64,000 nt of DNA from Nitriliruptoraceae bacterium (GTDB taxonomy: Bacteria; Actinomycetota; Nitriliruptoria; Nitriliruptorales; Nitriliruptoraceae), in assembly GCA_003558435.1 (NCBI GenBank), contig PWLR01000241.1, positions 1 to 64,000 of the forward strand, written 5' to 3'. Under the pieces are notes generated by a model. The model was not told where the DNA came from. It ran no database searches and worked only from the letters and a program-made list of their open reading frames with translations. Made by a program: the position numbers and the translations under genes. Position 1 is the first letter of the stretch, and each line of letters begins with the position of its first letter. This document shows, piece by piece, positions 10,501-18,855 of this stretch.

Positions 10501-11053
10501 CGAGGCGCTCGGTGACTGGATGCTGACCAACCCGACCGGCGAGGACGCGGTCGGCACATTGATCATCGGCGACATCAACGCCTACGCCGAGGAGGACCCC
10601 GTCAGCGTCCTGCTCGACCGTGGCTACGTCGACATGCTCAAGGTGTTCGCCTCCGAGGACGGACCGGTTCCCTACTCGTTCACCTTCGACGCCACCCAGG
10701 GCCGTCTCGACCACGCGCTGGCCGACGGCGACCTGGCACCGTTCGTCACGGGCGCCGATGAGTGGCACATCAACGCCGACGAGACGCAGGCGATCGACTA
10801 CCAGCTGGGTCTGATCGGTGCCGGGAACTTCCGGACCCCGGAGGTCGCCGAGGCGTACTACCAGGACGGCCCGTTCCGCTCGTCGGATCACGACCCGGTG
10901 ATCATCGGCCTCGATCTCCAGCCGACCGTCGAGCCGCCGGCTGAGCCGGGCCCACCGGCTGGACGCGTACCGCCGGGAGTCGGCGAGAAGGCACCGCCGT
11001 TCCGAGACGGCGGGTTCGTTCCCGGCCCGCCGCCGGGGCGCGGGCCACGATGA
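7502..11053 (+). CDS. Secreted ExeM/NucH-family endonuclease/exonuclease with two N-terminal lamin-tail-like domains
   Basis: Signal peptide (ALALLSALALALTLLPPITSSASAQA); two copies of DLVLSQVYGGGGNAGAPFTNDFAEVFN-type domains; endonuclease/exonuclease/phosphatase motifs NLTVASYNVLNYFN, IVGLIEMEND, IIGDINAYAEEDP, SSDHDPVIIGLDL. Confidence 0.88.
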   Translation: MTSATHRSPGRAALALLSALALALTLLPPITSSASAQASGSGADLVLSQVYGGGGNAGAPFTNDFAEVFNAGDASVELSGLSVQYASATGAGNFGANTGLRVSLTGSLAPGQYHLVELASGGANGEALPTPDTTGTINAAGASGKFALVTGTDSLGCNGSEAQPCSAEQLERIVDLVGYGSANFFEGSGAAPTLSNSTAAFRADDGCTDTDDNAADFTADSPAPRNSASPTNPCADPVGPIVVMSQGYGAGGNAGAVLTNDYIELFNRGDAPADVAGWTLRYASATGSSWLNNTVLPAGASIPPGGYYLVQLAGGANGEPLPTADATGTINMAGSNGKIALFTTNADVPTSTCPTGFDSLVDFIGFGTANCFEGDGPAPAPSTTNAIFRADDGCTDTDDNAADFTADSPAPRNSASPANPCAGGGDQPPVNQPVVPACEDLTVTAGEGGAVELSASDADGTVVTSSITGGATEGVTLVNEAPATELGGTYTVDVAVDEALAVGTYGLDVTFSNDDPEPQTADCTVTVTVQGDVCAVPETDLTPINAIQGSGSATPLDGQPVVTRGVVTSAFPSGGATGIPNNHGLRGFFIEAIAADRDDDPQTSEGLFVFDFAGVYDSELGDLVYVAGTAGESFTITQVSSDTFATCDGVEVDTTLPPPAELPLPVAPTDRNEVLEPLESMRVSHPELTLVEFFQLERFGDVRVSSGGIFDNPTNVVDPRDDDAYNAIVDFNAANNIVLSSGRTAQNINRPGPEGTPPLPFLEPGDTLRIGDQLIEQTFIMYFSFNQWRLQPIDIDELSEDFQKNRTRPRPLTPPEVGGNLTVASYNVLNYFNGDGEGGGFPTARGALNPSELDRQSEKLVAAVAEIDADIVGLIEMENDGGEFQATQEFVERLNAWYGDEVYDFIDTGVIGTDAIKQAFIYKPSTVELTGDYAILDTSVDPRFEDNRSRPALAQTFTEIATGEAITVTVNHFKSKGSACAPADNDPRQGNCNGVRTRASEALGDWMLTNPTGEDAVGTLIIGDINAYAEEDPVSVLLDRGYVDMLKVFASEDGPVPYSFTFDATQGRLDHALADGDLAPFVTGADEWHINADETQAIDYQLGLIGAGNFRTPEVAEAYYQDGPFRSSDHDPVIIGLDLQPTVEPPAEPGPPAGRVPPGVGEKAPPFRDGGFVPGPPPGRGPR

Positions 11054-11091
11054 GCGTCGCCTGATCGATCGGCGCCACCCCCGACAGCGAC

Positions 11092-11117
11092 GGCGGCTCC
11101 GCTCCGGCGGAGCCGCC
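11092..11117. terminator. Hairpin terminator candidate
   Basis: GGCGGCTCCG-CTCCGG-CGGAGCCGCC 10-bp stem after the nuclease gene. Confidence 0.6.
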
Positions 11118-11216
11118 CTCACCCGTGGGGTGGACAACGGCACAGAAGGAGCGGCGGAGCGCCAGGGGCGCATACCAGGCGACCGCCCATCACGGCTGCA
11201 GCTCCGAAGCCCGAGC

Positions 11217-11978
11217 ATGACCCCCACCCGCGTTTCGCTCGACGAACCCATCTCCCCGGTCCCGACCGCTCGGGTCCGCTACCCCGTGATGCGTATGCGC
11301 TGGGAGACGCTGAGCTACCTGCACTGGGACCTCGACCCCTCGGTCGTCGCCGCGAACCTGCCGGAGGGGTTGGAACCGGACGTACACGAGGGACGCGCCT
11401 ACCTCGGTCTCGTGCCCTTCCGCATGGCGGGCATCGGACTCGGGCCCAGCGGGGTACCGCTCCCGCGGTCGACCTTCCCGGAGACCAACGTCCGCACCTA
11501 CGTGATCGGGCCAGACGGTGGACGCGGCGTGTACTTCCACTCGCTCGACATCACCTATCTGGCGCCGACCGCCATCGCCCGTTCGGCCTACCAGTTGCCC
11601 TACTGCTGGTCGGCGATGCATCTCGGTCGTCGGGGCAACCAGGTGGGCTACCTGGCGCGTCGCCGCTGGCCGGCACCACGGGGTGCCTCCAGCCGGGTGA
11701 TCGTCGAGGTCGGAGCACCCGTCGACGCGCGCGATCGCACCCCCTTGGACGAGTTCCTGTCCTCGCGGTGGTCGCTCTACGAGGTCGGTCCGCGGGGCGC
11801 GGTGATCCGGGCTCGTGTGGACCACGGGCCATGGCCCATGCGAAGCGCCCGGGTGGTGGTCTGCGAGGACCAGTTCGTGGCGGCGGCGGGCTACGACCTC
11901 GGCGGTCGGTCACCGAGCCACGTGCGCTACGGCGGTGACGTCGAGGTCCGGGTCGGCCCGCCCCGCAGGGTCGGTTGA
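11217..11978 (+). CDS. DUF2071 (YqjF-like) family protein
   Basis: MRMRWETLSYLHWDLDPSVVAANLPEGLEPDVHEGRAYLGLVPFRMAGI pattern. Confidence 0.8.
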   Translation: MTPTRVSLDEPISPVPTARVRYPVMRMRWETLSYLHWDLDPSVVAANLPEGLEPDVHEGRAYLGLVPFRMAGIGLGPSGVPLPRSTFPETNVRTYVIGPDGGRGVYFHSLDITYLAPTAIARSAYQLPYCWSAMHLGRRGNQVGYLARRRWPAPRGASSRVIVEVGAPVDARDRTPLDEFLSSRWSLYEVGPRGAVIRARVDHGPWPMRSARVVVCEDQFVAAAGYDLGGRSPSHVRYGGDVEVRVGPPRRVG

Positions 11979-12044
11979 CCTCGTTCCGGAGCACCGCCTG
12001 AGCCGCGACCCGCCCGGTCGATAGCCGCGCAGACCCTCTCGATC

Positions 12045-12623
12045 GTGGCCGAGGTGGCGAGCACCATGGGGGCCTCGGTGATGCTCGACGGTCGGCTGTG
12101 CCACCTCGAGGGTCGAGCGTTGGCGCCGCTCGTGTCGGCCATCGATGCGGCGGTGTCGGCGACCGAGAGCGCGGGTGCCCGCGCGGTCTTCCTCCCCGGG
12201 GACACCTCGGGCCCGGACCTGCTCGACCGGGTGATGGGCGCGCTGAGCGTGGCGGAACTGGCCGCCCGGGAACGGCATCGCGACCTCGTGGAACCGGCCG
12301 ACGCCCCGGAGCGGTTCTACTCCCGTTTCCCGCCGATCGTGGAGCTCGAGACCCGCAGCACGGTCGCCCACGAGGCCCTGCTGCGCGCACGCGACGTCGG
12401 TGGCGGGGAGATCCCCGCACATCGGCTGTTCGCTGCCGCCGCAGCCGGGGGCTGGATCAACGTGCTCGACCGCATCGGGCGCGAGACCGAGGAGCAGGCG
12501 GCCGTCTCGCGCGGGCCGGTGCCGATCTCGGTCAGGGATGGTCGTTCGGACGTCCGCCGCTCGCGGGTGTCCCGGCAATGCGTCGGGATCCCGCCTCCGT
12601 CGTCGCTCCCGGTGCGCTCAGGT
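12045..12623 (+). pseudogene. Probable truncated EAL-domain-like protein
   Basis: FYSRFPPIVELETRSTVAHEALLRARD..EIPAHRLFAAAAAGGWINVLDRIGRETEE resembles the start of an EAL domain, then similarity ends; the ORF only stays open by running into the antisense 3' end of the helicase gene. Confidence 0.45.
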
Positions 12624-14306
12624 TCACCGCCTCGCGTCGCGGTCCAGACGGACCGTGGCCTTCTTGCCCTTGATGGTGCTGCGGCCGAGCGCGGCGATGA
12701 CCTCGTCGGCGGCATGCTCCGGAACCTCGACGAGCGAGAAGTTCTGGGTGATCTCGATCGCGCCGATCTGGTTGCCCTTCAGGCTCGACTCGTTCGCGAT
12801 CGCGCCGACCAGGTCCTTGGGGCGGACACCAGCGCCTCGACCGGCGGAGACGAACAGCCGTGACATCGAGGAAGCGGGTCCGGATCGGCCCCGTTTCCCG
12901 CTGGGCTTGCCGCTCGGGGCGCCGCCCCCCTTGTCGGCCTGGAGGGAGGGGCTCGGCAGCTCCGGCTCATCCTCCGGTGGCGCGTGCTCCACGTCGTGGG
13001 CGAGCTTCACGGCGGCGAGCGCGATCTCCATCAGATCGAACTCGTCGCTGAGGGTCTCCACCACGACGCGGAAGCCGTCCAGGTCGCCGTCTTCGAGCAG
13101 GCTCTCATGCAGCGATGCCCGGGTCATCTCGAGGCGTCGGGCACGCAGGTCGGCAACCGTCGGCACCTTCTCGACGGCCATCTTCTGGCCGGTGTGACGC
13201 TCGATCGATTTCAGTAGCCGGTGCTGACGGGGCTCGACCAGGGTGATGGCAACGCCCTCCCGGCCCGCCCGGCCCACGCGACCGATGCGGTGGACGTAGG
13301 CGTCCGGCGCAGAGGGCACGTCGTAGTTGACGACGTGGGTCAGGTGGTCGATGTCGAGCCCCCGGGCGGCGACATCGGTGGCCACCAGCAGCTCCGCCGT
13401 CTCGTTGCGCAGCCGGTCCATGACCCGGTCACGTTGTTCCTGGGTCATGCCGCCGTGCAGGGCTTCCGCCCGGTAGCCACGGCCGTTCATCGTCTCGGTC
13501 AGTTCATCCACCTCGTGGCGGGTGCGGCAGAACACGATCGCGGCCGCCGGCGCCTCGATGTCGAGCACACGTCCGAGCGCGGCCGGCTTGTGGGCCCGGG
13601 CAACGACGTAGGCGCTCTGTCGGATCAATGGGGTGTCGCCCGCGGCGGACGTGGCACGCGAGACGCTGATGCGCGCCGGGTCCTGCAGGTGCCGGCGGGC
13701 CAGCTTGTCGATCCTCGGGGGCAGGGTGGCCGAGAACAGCATCGTCTGGCGCGCCTCCGGGGTCTCCTGGAGGATCGCCTCGATGTCCTCGGAGAAGCCC
13801 ATGTCGAGCATCTCGTCCGCCTCGTCGAGCACCACGACCTCGAGACGGTCGAGCTTCAGCGTGCCGCGTCCGATGTGGTCGAGCGCCCGACCGGGGGTGG
13901 CGACCACGACATCGACGCCGCGTTGCAGCACCTTCAGCTGGCGGACGATGGGCTGCCCCCCGTAGATCGGCAGCACCCGGGCCCCGAGCTCCTTGCCGTA
14001 GCGGTGGATGGCCTGCGAGACCTGCATGGCGAGCTCGCGGGTCGGCACGAGCACCAGGGCGATCGGCGCCTTGCCGCGGGTGCCGCTCTCGAGCCGCTGC
14101 AGCAGCGGCAGCGCGAACGCCGCGGTCTTGCCGGTACCGGTCGCGGCCTGTCCGAGCAGGTCCCGACCCGCGAGCAGTGGCGGGATGGCCTCGCACTGGA
14201 TCGGGGTGGGTTCCTCGTAGCCGAGGTCGGCGAGGGCGCGCTGGAGCTCCGGGCGCAGGTCGAGCTCGTCGAAGCTCGGGGCGGCCTCGGGGGACGGATC
14301 GGTCAC
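12624..14306 (-). CDS. deaD: DEAD-box ATP-dependent RNA helicase with DbpA-like C-terminal RNA-binding domain
   Basis: AATGTGKTAAF, VLDEADEMLDMGF, SATLPPRI, HRIGRVGRAGREG; C-terminal LFVSAGRGAGVRPKDLVGAIANE; GTG start at 14306 with AGGAG. Confidence 0.93.
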   Translation of the reverse strand: MTDPSPEAAPSFDELDLRPELQRALADLGYEEPTPIQCEAIPPLLAGRDLLGQAATGTGKTAAFALPLLQRLESGTRGKAPIALVLVPTRELAMQVSQAIHRYGKELGARVLPIYGGQPIVRQLKVLQRGVDVVVATPGRALDHIGRGTLKLDRLEVVVLDEADEMLDMGFSEDIEAILQETPEARQTMLFSATLPPRIDKLARRHLQDPARISVSRATSAAGDTPLIRQSAYVVARAHKPAALGRVLDIEAPAAAIVFCRTRHEVDELTETMNGRGYRAEALHGGMTQEQRDRVMDRLRNETAELLVATDVAARGLDIDHLTHVVNYDVPSAPDAYVHRIGRVGRAGREGVAITLVEPRQHRLLKSIERHTGQKMAVEKVPTVADLRARRLEMTRASLHESLLEDGDLDGFRVVVETLSDEFDLMEIALAAVKLAHDVEHAPPEDEPELPSPSLQADKGGGAPSGKPSGKRGRSGPASSMSRLFVSAGRGAGVRPKDLVGAIANESSLKGNQIGAIEITQNFSLVEVPEHAADEVIAALGRSTIKGKKATVRLDRDARR

Positions 14307-14453
14307 GGTGATGCTCCTGGTGCGGTGCGTGCAGCGTGGCTGGGATGCCGGATGGTCGATCATGGACCTTATCGCCGGGCCGCGAGGTGGCGTTCGGCCG
14401 TAGGCTCGTCGCGTCTGGGCGGTCGGGTCCGGACGCGACGAGGGAGCTGGGAC

Positions 14454-15497
14454 GTGGGTGACGCGGTGGCACTGGACATCGACGGTCGGACGGTCCGGAT
14501 CTCGTCACCCGACAAGCCGTACTTCCCCGCCATCGGGTTGACGAAACTGGACGTCGTCGAGCACTACCAGCGGGTCGCCGAACAGCTGCTGCCGCACTGT
14601 CTCGGGCGCCCGTGCAACCTGGAACGGTATCCGGACGGGGCGGCGGGCAAGAGCTTCATGCAGAAGCGCGTCCCGGCTGCCCGTCCGGAGTGGCTCAGCA
14701 CCACCGAGGTCACGTTCGGTTCCGGACGCACGGCGGAGGAGCTGTGCCCGGCCTCGCTCGCGGACGTGTTGTGGTCGATCAACCTCGGGGCGATGACGGT
14801 CCATCCCTGGTCCCTGCGCCGGCCCGAGATGTCCCCGCTCGACGACCCGGACGAGGCCGTCTTCGACGAACCCGATGAGCTCCGGTTCGACCTCGACCCC
14901 TCGCCGGGGGCGGATTTCGCTGCGGTGCGCCGGGTGGCGCGGGTCGTCGGGGACGTGTTGAGCGAACAGGATCTGGTCGGCTATCCGAAGACCTCCGGTT
15001 CGTCCGGTATGCACGTGATCGTTCGGATCACACGTCGTGCCTACGTCGATGTCCGCGCGGCAGCGGTTGCCCTGGCCCGCGAGGTGGAACGCCGGATCCC
15101 GAGCGATGCGACCACCGCCTGGTGGAAGGAGGAACGCGGTCCGGGCAGCGTGCTCATCGATTACAACCAGAACCTCTGGGACCGGACCACGGCCTGCGCC
15201 TACGCCGTGCGCGCAGTGCCGGATGCCCGGGTGTCGCTGCCGATCACCTGGGACGAGGTCGAGGACGTCGACCCCCGCGACGCCACCATCGGAACGCTCC
15301 CCGACCTGCTGGCGACGCGGGGTGACCCGATGGCATCGATCGACGAGGCGGCCGGATCGATCGACGGGCTCCTGGCGCTGCACGCCGCCGACCGGGAGGC
15401 CGGCCTGCCCGATCTTCCGCTTCCGCCGCACTACCCGAAGTTCCCCGATGAGCCGTCCCGGGTCCCGCCGTCACGGGCTGCGCGACGGACGCGGTGA
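14454..15497 (+). CDS. LigD-type DNA polymerase/primase domain protein (stand-alone)
   Basis: VRISSPDKPYFPAIGLTKLDVVEHY, ELRFDLDPSPG, GYPKTSGSSGMHVIV, DYNQNLWDRTTACAYAVR; GTG start at 14454 after AGGGAGCTGG. Confidence 0.9.
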   Translation: MGDAVALDIDGRTVRISSPDKPYFPAIGLTKLDVVEHYQRVAEQLLPHCLGRPCNLERYPDGAAGKSFMQKRVPAARPEWLSTTEVTFGSGRTAEELCPASLADVLWSINLGAMTVHPWSLRRPEMSPLDDPDEAVFDEPDELRFDLDPSPGADFAAVRRVARVVGDVLSEQDLVGYPKTSGSSGMHVIVRITRRAYVDVRAAAVALAREVERRIPSDATTAWWKEERGPGSVLIDYNQNLWDRTTACAYAVRAVPDARVSLPITWDEVEDVDPRDATIGTLPDLLATRGDPMASIDEAAGSIDGLLALHAADREAGLPDLPLPPHYPKFPDEPSRVPPSRAARRTR

Positions 15498-15540
15498 GCC
15501 TCGGTGCTCCACCGAAGGTCACCGGAGCCGGGTCACGGCG

Positions 15541-16533
15541 TCAACGGTCCGTGTCGTCATCGGTCCGACGCGACCCGGGCTCGGCATCAGAGGCCTCGGT
15601 CCCCGGGTCGGTCGTGTCGTCGTCGTTGGCGGGGTCGGACCCGTCGTCGATCGGGGTCGCCGGGCTGTGCCCGTTGTCGGGGGGTGCGCCGAGTTGCCCG
15701 GTCTCGCGCAGCGGAGCGGTGCCCCGACGTTCCCACAACCAGAGGCCCGCCATACCGATCAGCGCCACGGCGATGGCGATCCAGTTGTTGCGGGACAACC
15801 CGAGGTAGCGCTCAGGAACGTCGATACGCAACGCCTCGATCCAACCGCGACCGATCCCGTAGCCGATGAGGTAGACGAAGAACAGCGACCCACGACGTTT
15901 CAGCCATCCCAACCGGTCGATGGTGAGGAGCACGCCGACGAGCGCGAGGTTCCACAGCGATTCGTAGAGGAAGGTCGGGTGGAAGGTCGTGGCGCCCGGG
16001 AACCGCGCGGCCGTCGATGCCGGCACCGGATCGACGCGCAACGCCCAGGGCACGTCGGTCGGACGGCCGAACAGTTCCTGGTTGAAGTAGTTGCCCCACC
16101 GGCCGAAGGCCTGGGCCAGAGGCACACCGGGAGCGACGGCATCCGCGAAGCCGGCGAACCCACTCATGGCCACACCCTTGGCCCGGAGGTAGATGATCAC
16201 CGCCAGTGCCCCACCCACCAGGCCGCCGAAGAACGCGAGCCCGCCCTGCCAGATCGCCAGGATGTCCTGCGGTCGTTCCACGAACCCGCCGTCGCCGAGG
16301 AAGCGGGGGATGACGTAACCGATGCGCGCGCCCAGCAAGCCGAACAGCAGCCCCACGAGCGCGGCCTTCTCGGCCAGGTCCGGATCCCCGCCGATGCGCT
16401 CGAAGCGGGTGACGGTCAAACGCAGCCCGAGGAACGCCCCCAACGCGATCGCCACGCCGTACATCGCCAGGTTGAAGGGTCCGATCTCGAACCCGGAGAA
16501 CGGTGGCGGCGGGATGGCGGCGAGCACGGACAC
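15541..16533 (-). CDS. lgt: Prolipoprotein diacylglyceryl transferase
   Basis: IGPFNLAMYGVAIALGAFLGLRL, GARIGYV, IWQGGLAFFGGLVGG, GRWGNYFNQELFGRPTDVPWAL. Confidence 0.93.
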   Translation of the reverse strand: MSVLAAIPPPPFSGFEIGPFNLAMYGVAIALGAFLGLRLTVTRFERIGGDPDLAEKAALVGLLFGLLGARIGYVIPRFLGDGGFVERPQDILAIWQGGLAFFGGLVGGALAVIIYLRAKGVAMSGFAGFADAVAPGVPLAQAFGRWGNYFNQELFGRPTDVPWALRVDPVPASTAARFPGATTFHPTFLYESLWNLALVGVLLTIDRLGWLKRRGSLFFVYLIGYGIGRGWIEALRIDVPERYLGLSRNNWIAIAVALIGMAGLWLWERRGTAPLRETGQLGAPPDNGHSPATPIDDGSDPANDDDTTDPGTEASDAEPGSRRTDDDTDR

Positions 16534-16630
16534 GAGGGACCTCGAAACAGCGAAGGGCGTGGGAGCGAACGTGCAACGGTAGCGCCACCGACAACGCCTC
16601 AGCGAGGTCGATGCTTCCACCCCGGTGCGG

Positions 16631-17698
16631 TCAGCCGCGCACGTCGAACAGGTCGATCAGTTCCGAGGGAGGCGGCACCAGCAACTGATCGAACCGGCAG
16701 CTGTCGATGTCACGATCGGGCCGCCACCGCAGGAAGCGCGCGCTGTGCCGGAAGCGATCGCCCTGCATCTGTTCGTAGGCGACCTCGGCCACCAGCCCCA
16801 TCCGCAGGGGTTGCCAGGCGGTGTCGCGTTGTCCGGACCAGCGGTGCTCACCCCGCGGCGTACCGTCGGCTCCGACCCCGTCGTCGCCCAACCAGGGGTG
16901 ATCGACCACCTCGCCCGGCTCGGGCCGGTAGGGCGCCACCTCGTCGATCAGTTCGCGCCGTCGGGCGGCGGAGAACGACGACGCCACGCCGACGTGGATC
17001 AGTTCGTCCTGCTCGTCGAACAACCCGAGCATCAGCGAACCGATCCCGTCGCCGTCCTTGTGCCACCGGAAGCCGCCGACGACCACCTCGGCCGTGCGCT
17101 GCTGCTTGACCTTGATCAGGGTCCGCTTGCCCGGCGCGTAGGGATCGCCGATCGGTTTGGCGATCACCCCGTCCAGACCGGAGCCCTCGAAACGCGTGAA
17201 CCAGTCGGCGGCCACCGCCGGATCCCGGGTCGCCGGGCTGAGGTGGAGCGGTGGCGCGATGGCCGAGAGCAGCTGTTCGAGGCCGTTGCGGCGGTGGCCG
17301 AAGGGCAGTCGGCTGATGTCGAGCTGGTCGAGGGCGAGCAGGTCGAAGGCGACGAACCGGGCCGGGGTCTGCGCTGCCAGCAGCTCGATGCGGGACGCCG
17401 CGGGGTGGATCCGGTTGGCGAGGGCGTCGAAGTCGAGCCCCTCGCCCAGAGGTACGACCAACTCGCCATCCAGCACGACGCGCTCGGGCAACAGCTCGCG
17501 CAACGGGTCCTGCAACTCCGGGAAGTACCGGTCCAATGGTTTGCCGGCCCGGCTCTGGAGCAGCAGTTCGTCGCCGTCCCGGAAGATCAGGCAGCGATAG
17601 CCGTCCCACTTCGGCTCGTACAGCAGCTCGCCGATCGGCAGCTCCCGGGCGAGCTTGGCGAGCATCGGTTTGACCGGCGGTGCCAGCGGCAGGTCCAT
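16631..17698 (-). CDS. ATP-dependent DNA ligase (LigC/LigD-ligase type)
   Basis: EPKWDGYRCLIFRDGDE nucleotidyl-transfer motif, ERVVLDGELVV, GLDGVIAKP, RTLIKVKQQRTAEVVVGGF; ATG at 17698 overlaps the upstream stop (ATGA). Confidence 0.9.
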   Translation of the reverse strand: MDLPLAPPVKPMLAKLARELPIGELLYEPKWDGYRCLIFRDGDELLLQSRAGKPLDRYFPELQDPLRELLPERVVLDGELVVPLGEGLDFDALANRIHPAASRIELLAAQTPARFVAFDLLALDQLDISRLPFGHRRNGLEQLLSAIAPPLHLSPATRDPAVAADWFTRFEGSGLDGVIAKPIGDPYAPGKRTLIKVKQQRTAEVVVGGFRWHKDGDGIGSLMLGLFDEQDELIHVGVASSFSAARRRELIDEVAPYRPEPGEVVDHPWLGDDGVGADGTPRGEHRWSGQRDTAWQPLRMGLVAEVAYEQMQGDRFRHSARFLRWRPDRDIDSCRFDQLLVPPPSELIDLFDVRG

Positions 17699-18855
17699 CA
17701 GCGGTGCCGGTCGATCCGCTCGATGGCGGCCTCCGCGACCCAGGTCTCCCGGGGCGTGCGGCCGATACCGGGACTCCTCGGCACGGCCACGTACCCGCCT
17801 TCCAGGACGAACGGCTCGGTGACGTCCTCGGCCCAGTACCGGTTCGAGGCCGAGGTGTCGCCCGGGAAGCGGAACCCGTCGAGGGCGGCCAGCGCGACGT
17901 TGGCGGCGCGACCGACACCGGTCTCGAGCATCCCTCCGCACCACACCGGCACGCCACGGGCCCGACAGGTGTCACGGATCCGGACCGATTCCAGCAACCC
18001 ACCGACCCGACCGAGCTTGATGTTGACGATCCCGGCCGCCCCGGATTCGACCGCATCGCGTGCGCGTGTGGCATCGTGTATCGACTCGTCCAGGCACACC
18101 GGGGTCCGCCAGCGGGCGGCATGTCGCGCATGGTCGCGGATCCGGTCGGTGCCGAACGGCTGCTCGATCATCACCAGGCCGAGCTCGTCCAGCCCGTCCA
18201 GTGCCCGCACATGGGCCGGATCGTCGGGGTGGTAGCCGGCATTGCCGTCGACCTGCAGCGCGACGCCCGTGCCCACGTGTTCGCGCAGCGCCGTCATCGG
18301 TGCCACGTCGAAGCCCGGTTGCACCTTGGCCTTCACCCGCAGGTACCCCTCGTCGAGGTAGCCGGCGACCTGCTCGAGCAGCTCCGGGATGCCGCCGTCG
18401 GGGATACCGACCGAGACGCCCGCGGGGACGCGATCCACCACCGCGCCGAGGTGGTCCGCGAGCGCGACCCCGGCCGTGCGCAGCTGGGCGTCCATCACCG
18501 CCACCTCGAGGGCGGCCTTCGCCATCCGGTGGCCGTGCGCCCTGGCCAACCGGGTACCGACGTCCTCCGCGGTCACCTCGCTGCCCGGTGCCAGCAACCA
18601 CGGGACCAGGTGGTCGCGCAGGACCAGGGCGGCCCCCGCCGTGAACTCCTCCGAGTACACGGGCGCGGCCGGGGTCACGATCTCCCCCCACCCGTCCGCC
18701 TCCGGGGTACGCACCCGTACCAACAGCGTCTCGCGCCGGGTCTGGCGCCCGAACGAGGTGGTGAACGGGCGCACCAACGGCAGGTCGACCCGCACGAGTT
18801 CCACGGCGTCGATCGTCACTGCTGCGAGCGGCACGATGGCAGGGGTGGGGTTCAT
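17698..18855 (-). CDS. o-Succinylbenzoate synthase / N-succinylamino acid racemase-like enolase superfamily member
   Basis: KxK motif (VKAKVQPG), metal ligands VDGNAGY / IEQPF / LDESI, second Lys NIKLGRVGG, GMLETGVGRAANVALAAL. Confidence 0.88.
   Translation of the reverse strand: MNPTPAIVPLAAVTIDAVELVRVDLPLVRPFTTSFGRQTRRETLLVRVRTPEADGWGEIVTPAAPVYSEEFTAGAALVLRDHLVPWLLAPGSEVTAEDVGTRLARAHGHRMAKAALEVAVMDAQLRTAGVALADHLGAVVDRVPAGVSVGIPDGGIPELLEQVAGYLDEGYLRVKAKVQPGFDVAPMTALREHVGTGVALQVDGNAGYHPDDPAHVRALDGLDELGLVMIEQPFGTDRIRDHARHAARWRTPVCLDESIHDATRARDAVESGAAGIVNIKLGRVGGLLESVRIRDTCRARGVPVWCGGMLETGVGRAANVALAALDGFRFPGDTSASNRYWAEDVTEPFVLEGGYVAVPRSPGIGRTPRETWVAEAAIERIDRHR

Noticed and set aside
7883-11251. 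1122-aa minus-strand ORF antisense to the ExeM-like gene
   Set aside because: High-GC shadow ORF; Arg/Val/Gly-rich low-information sequence, no recognisable domain; sense strand encodes a clear secreted nuclease.
13221-14453. N-terminal extension of ORF 13221..15497 upstream of the LigD-polymerase gene
   Set aside because: Antisense to the DEAD-box helicase; the true start is GTG 14454 with a good SD.
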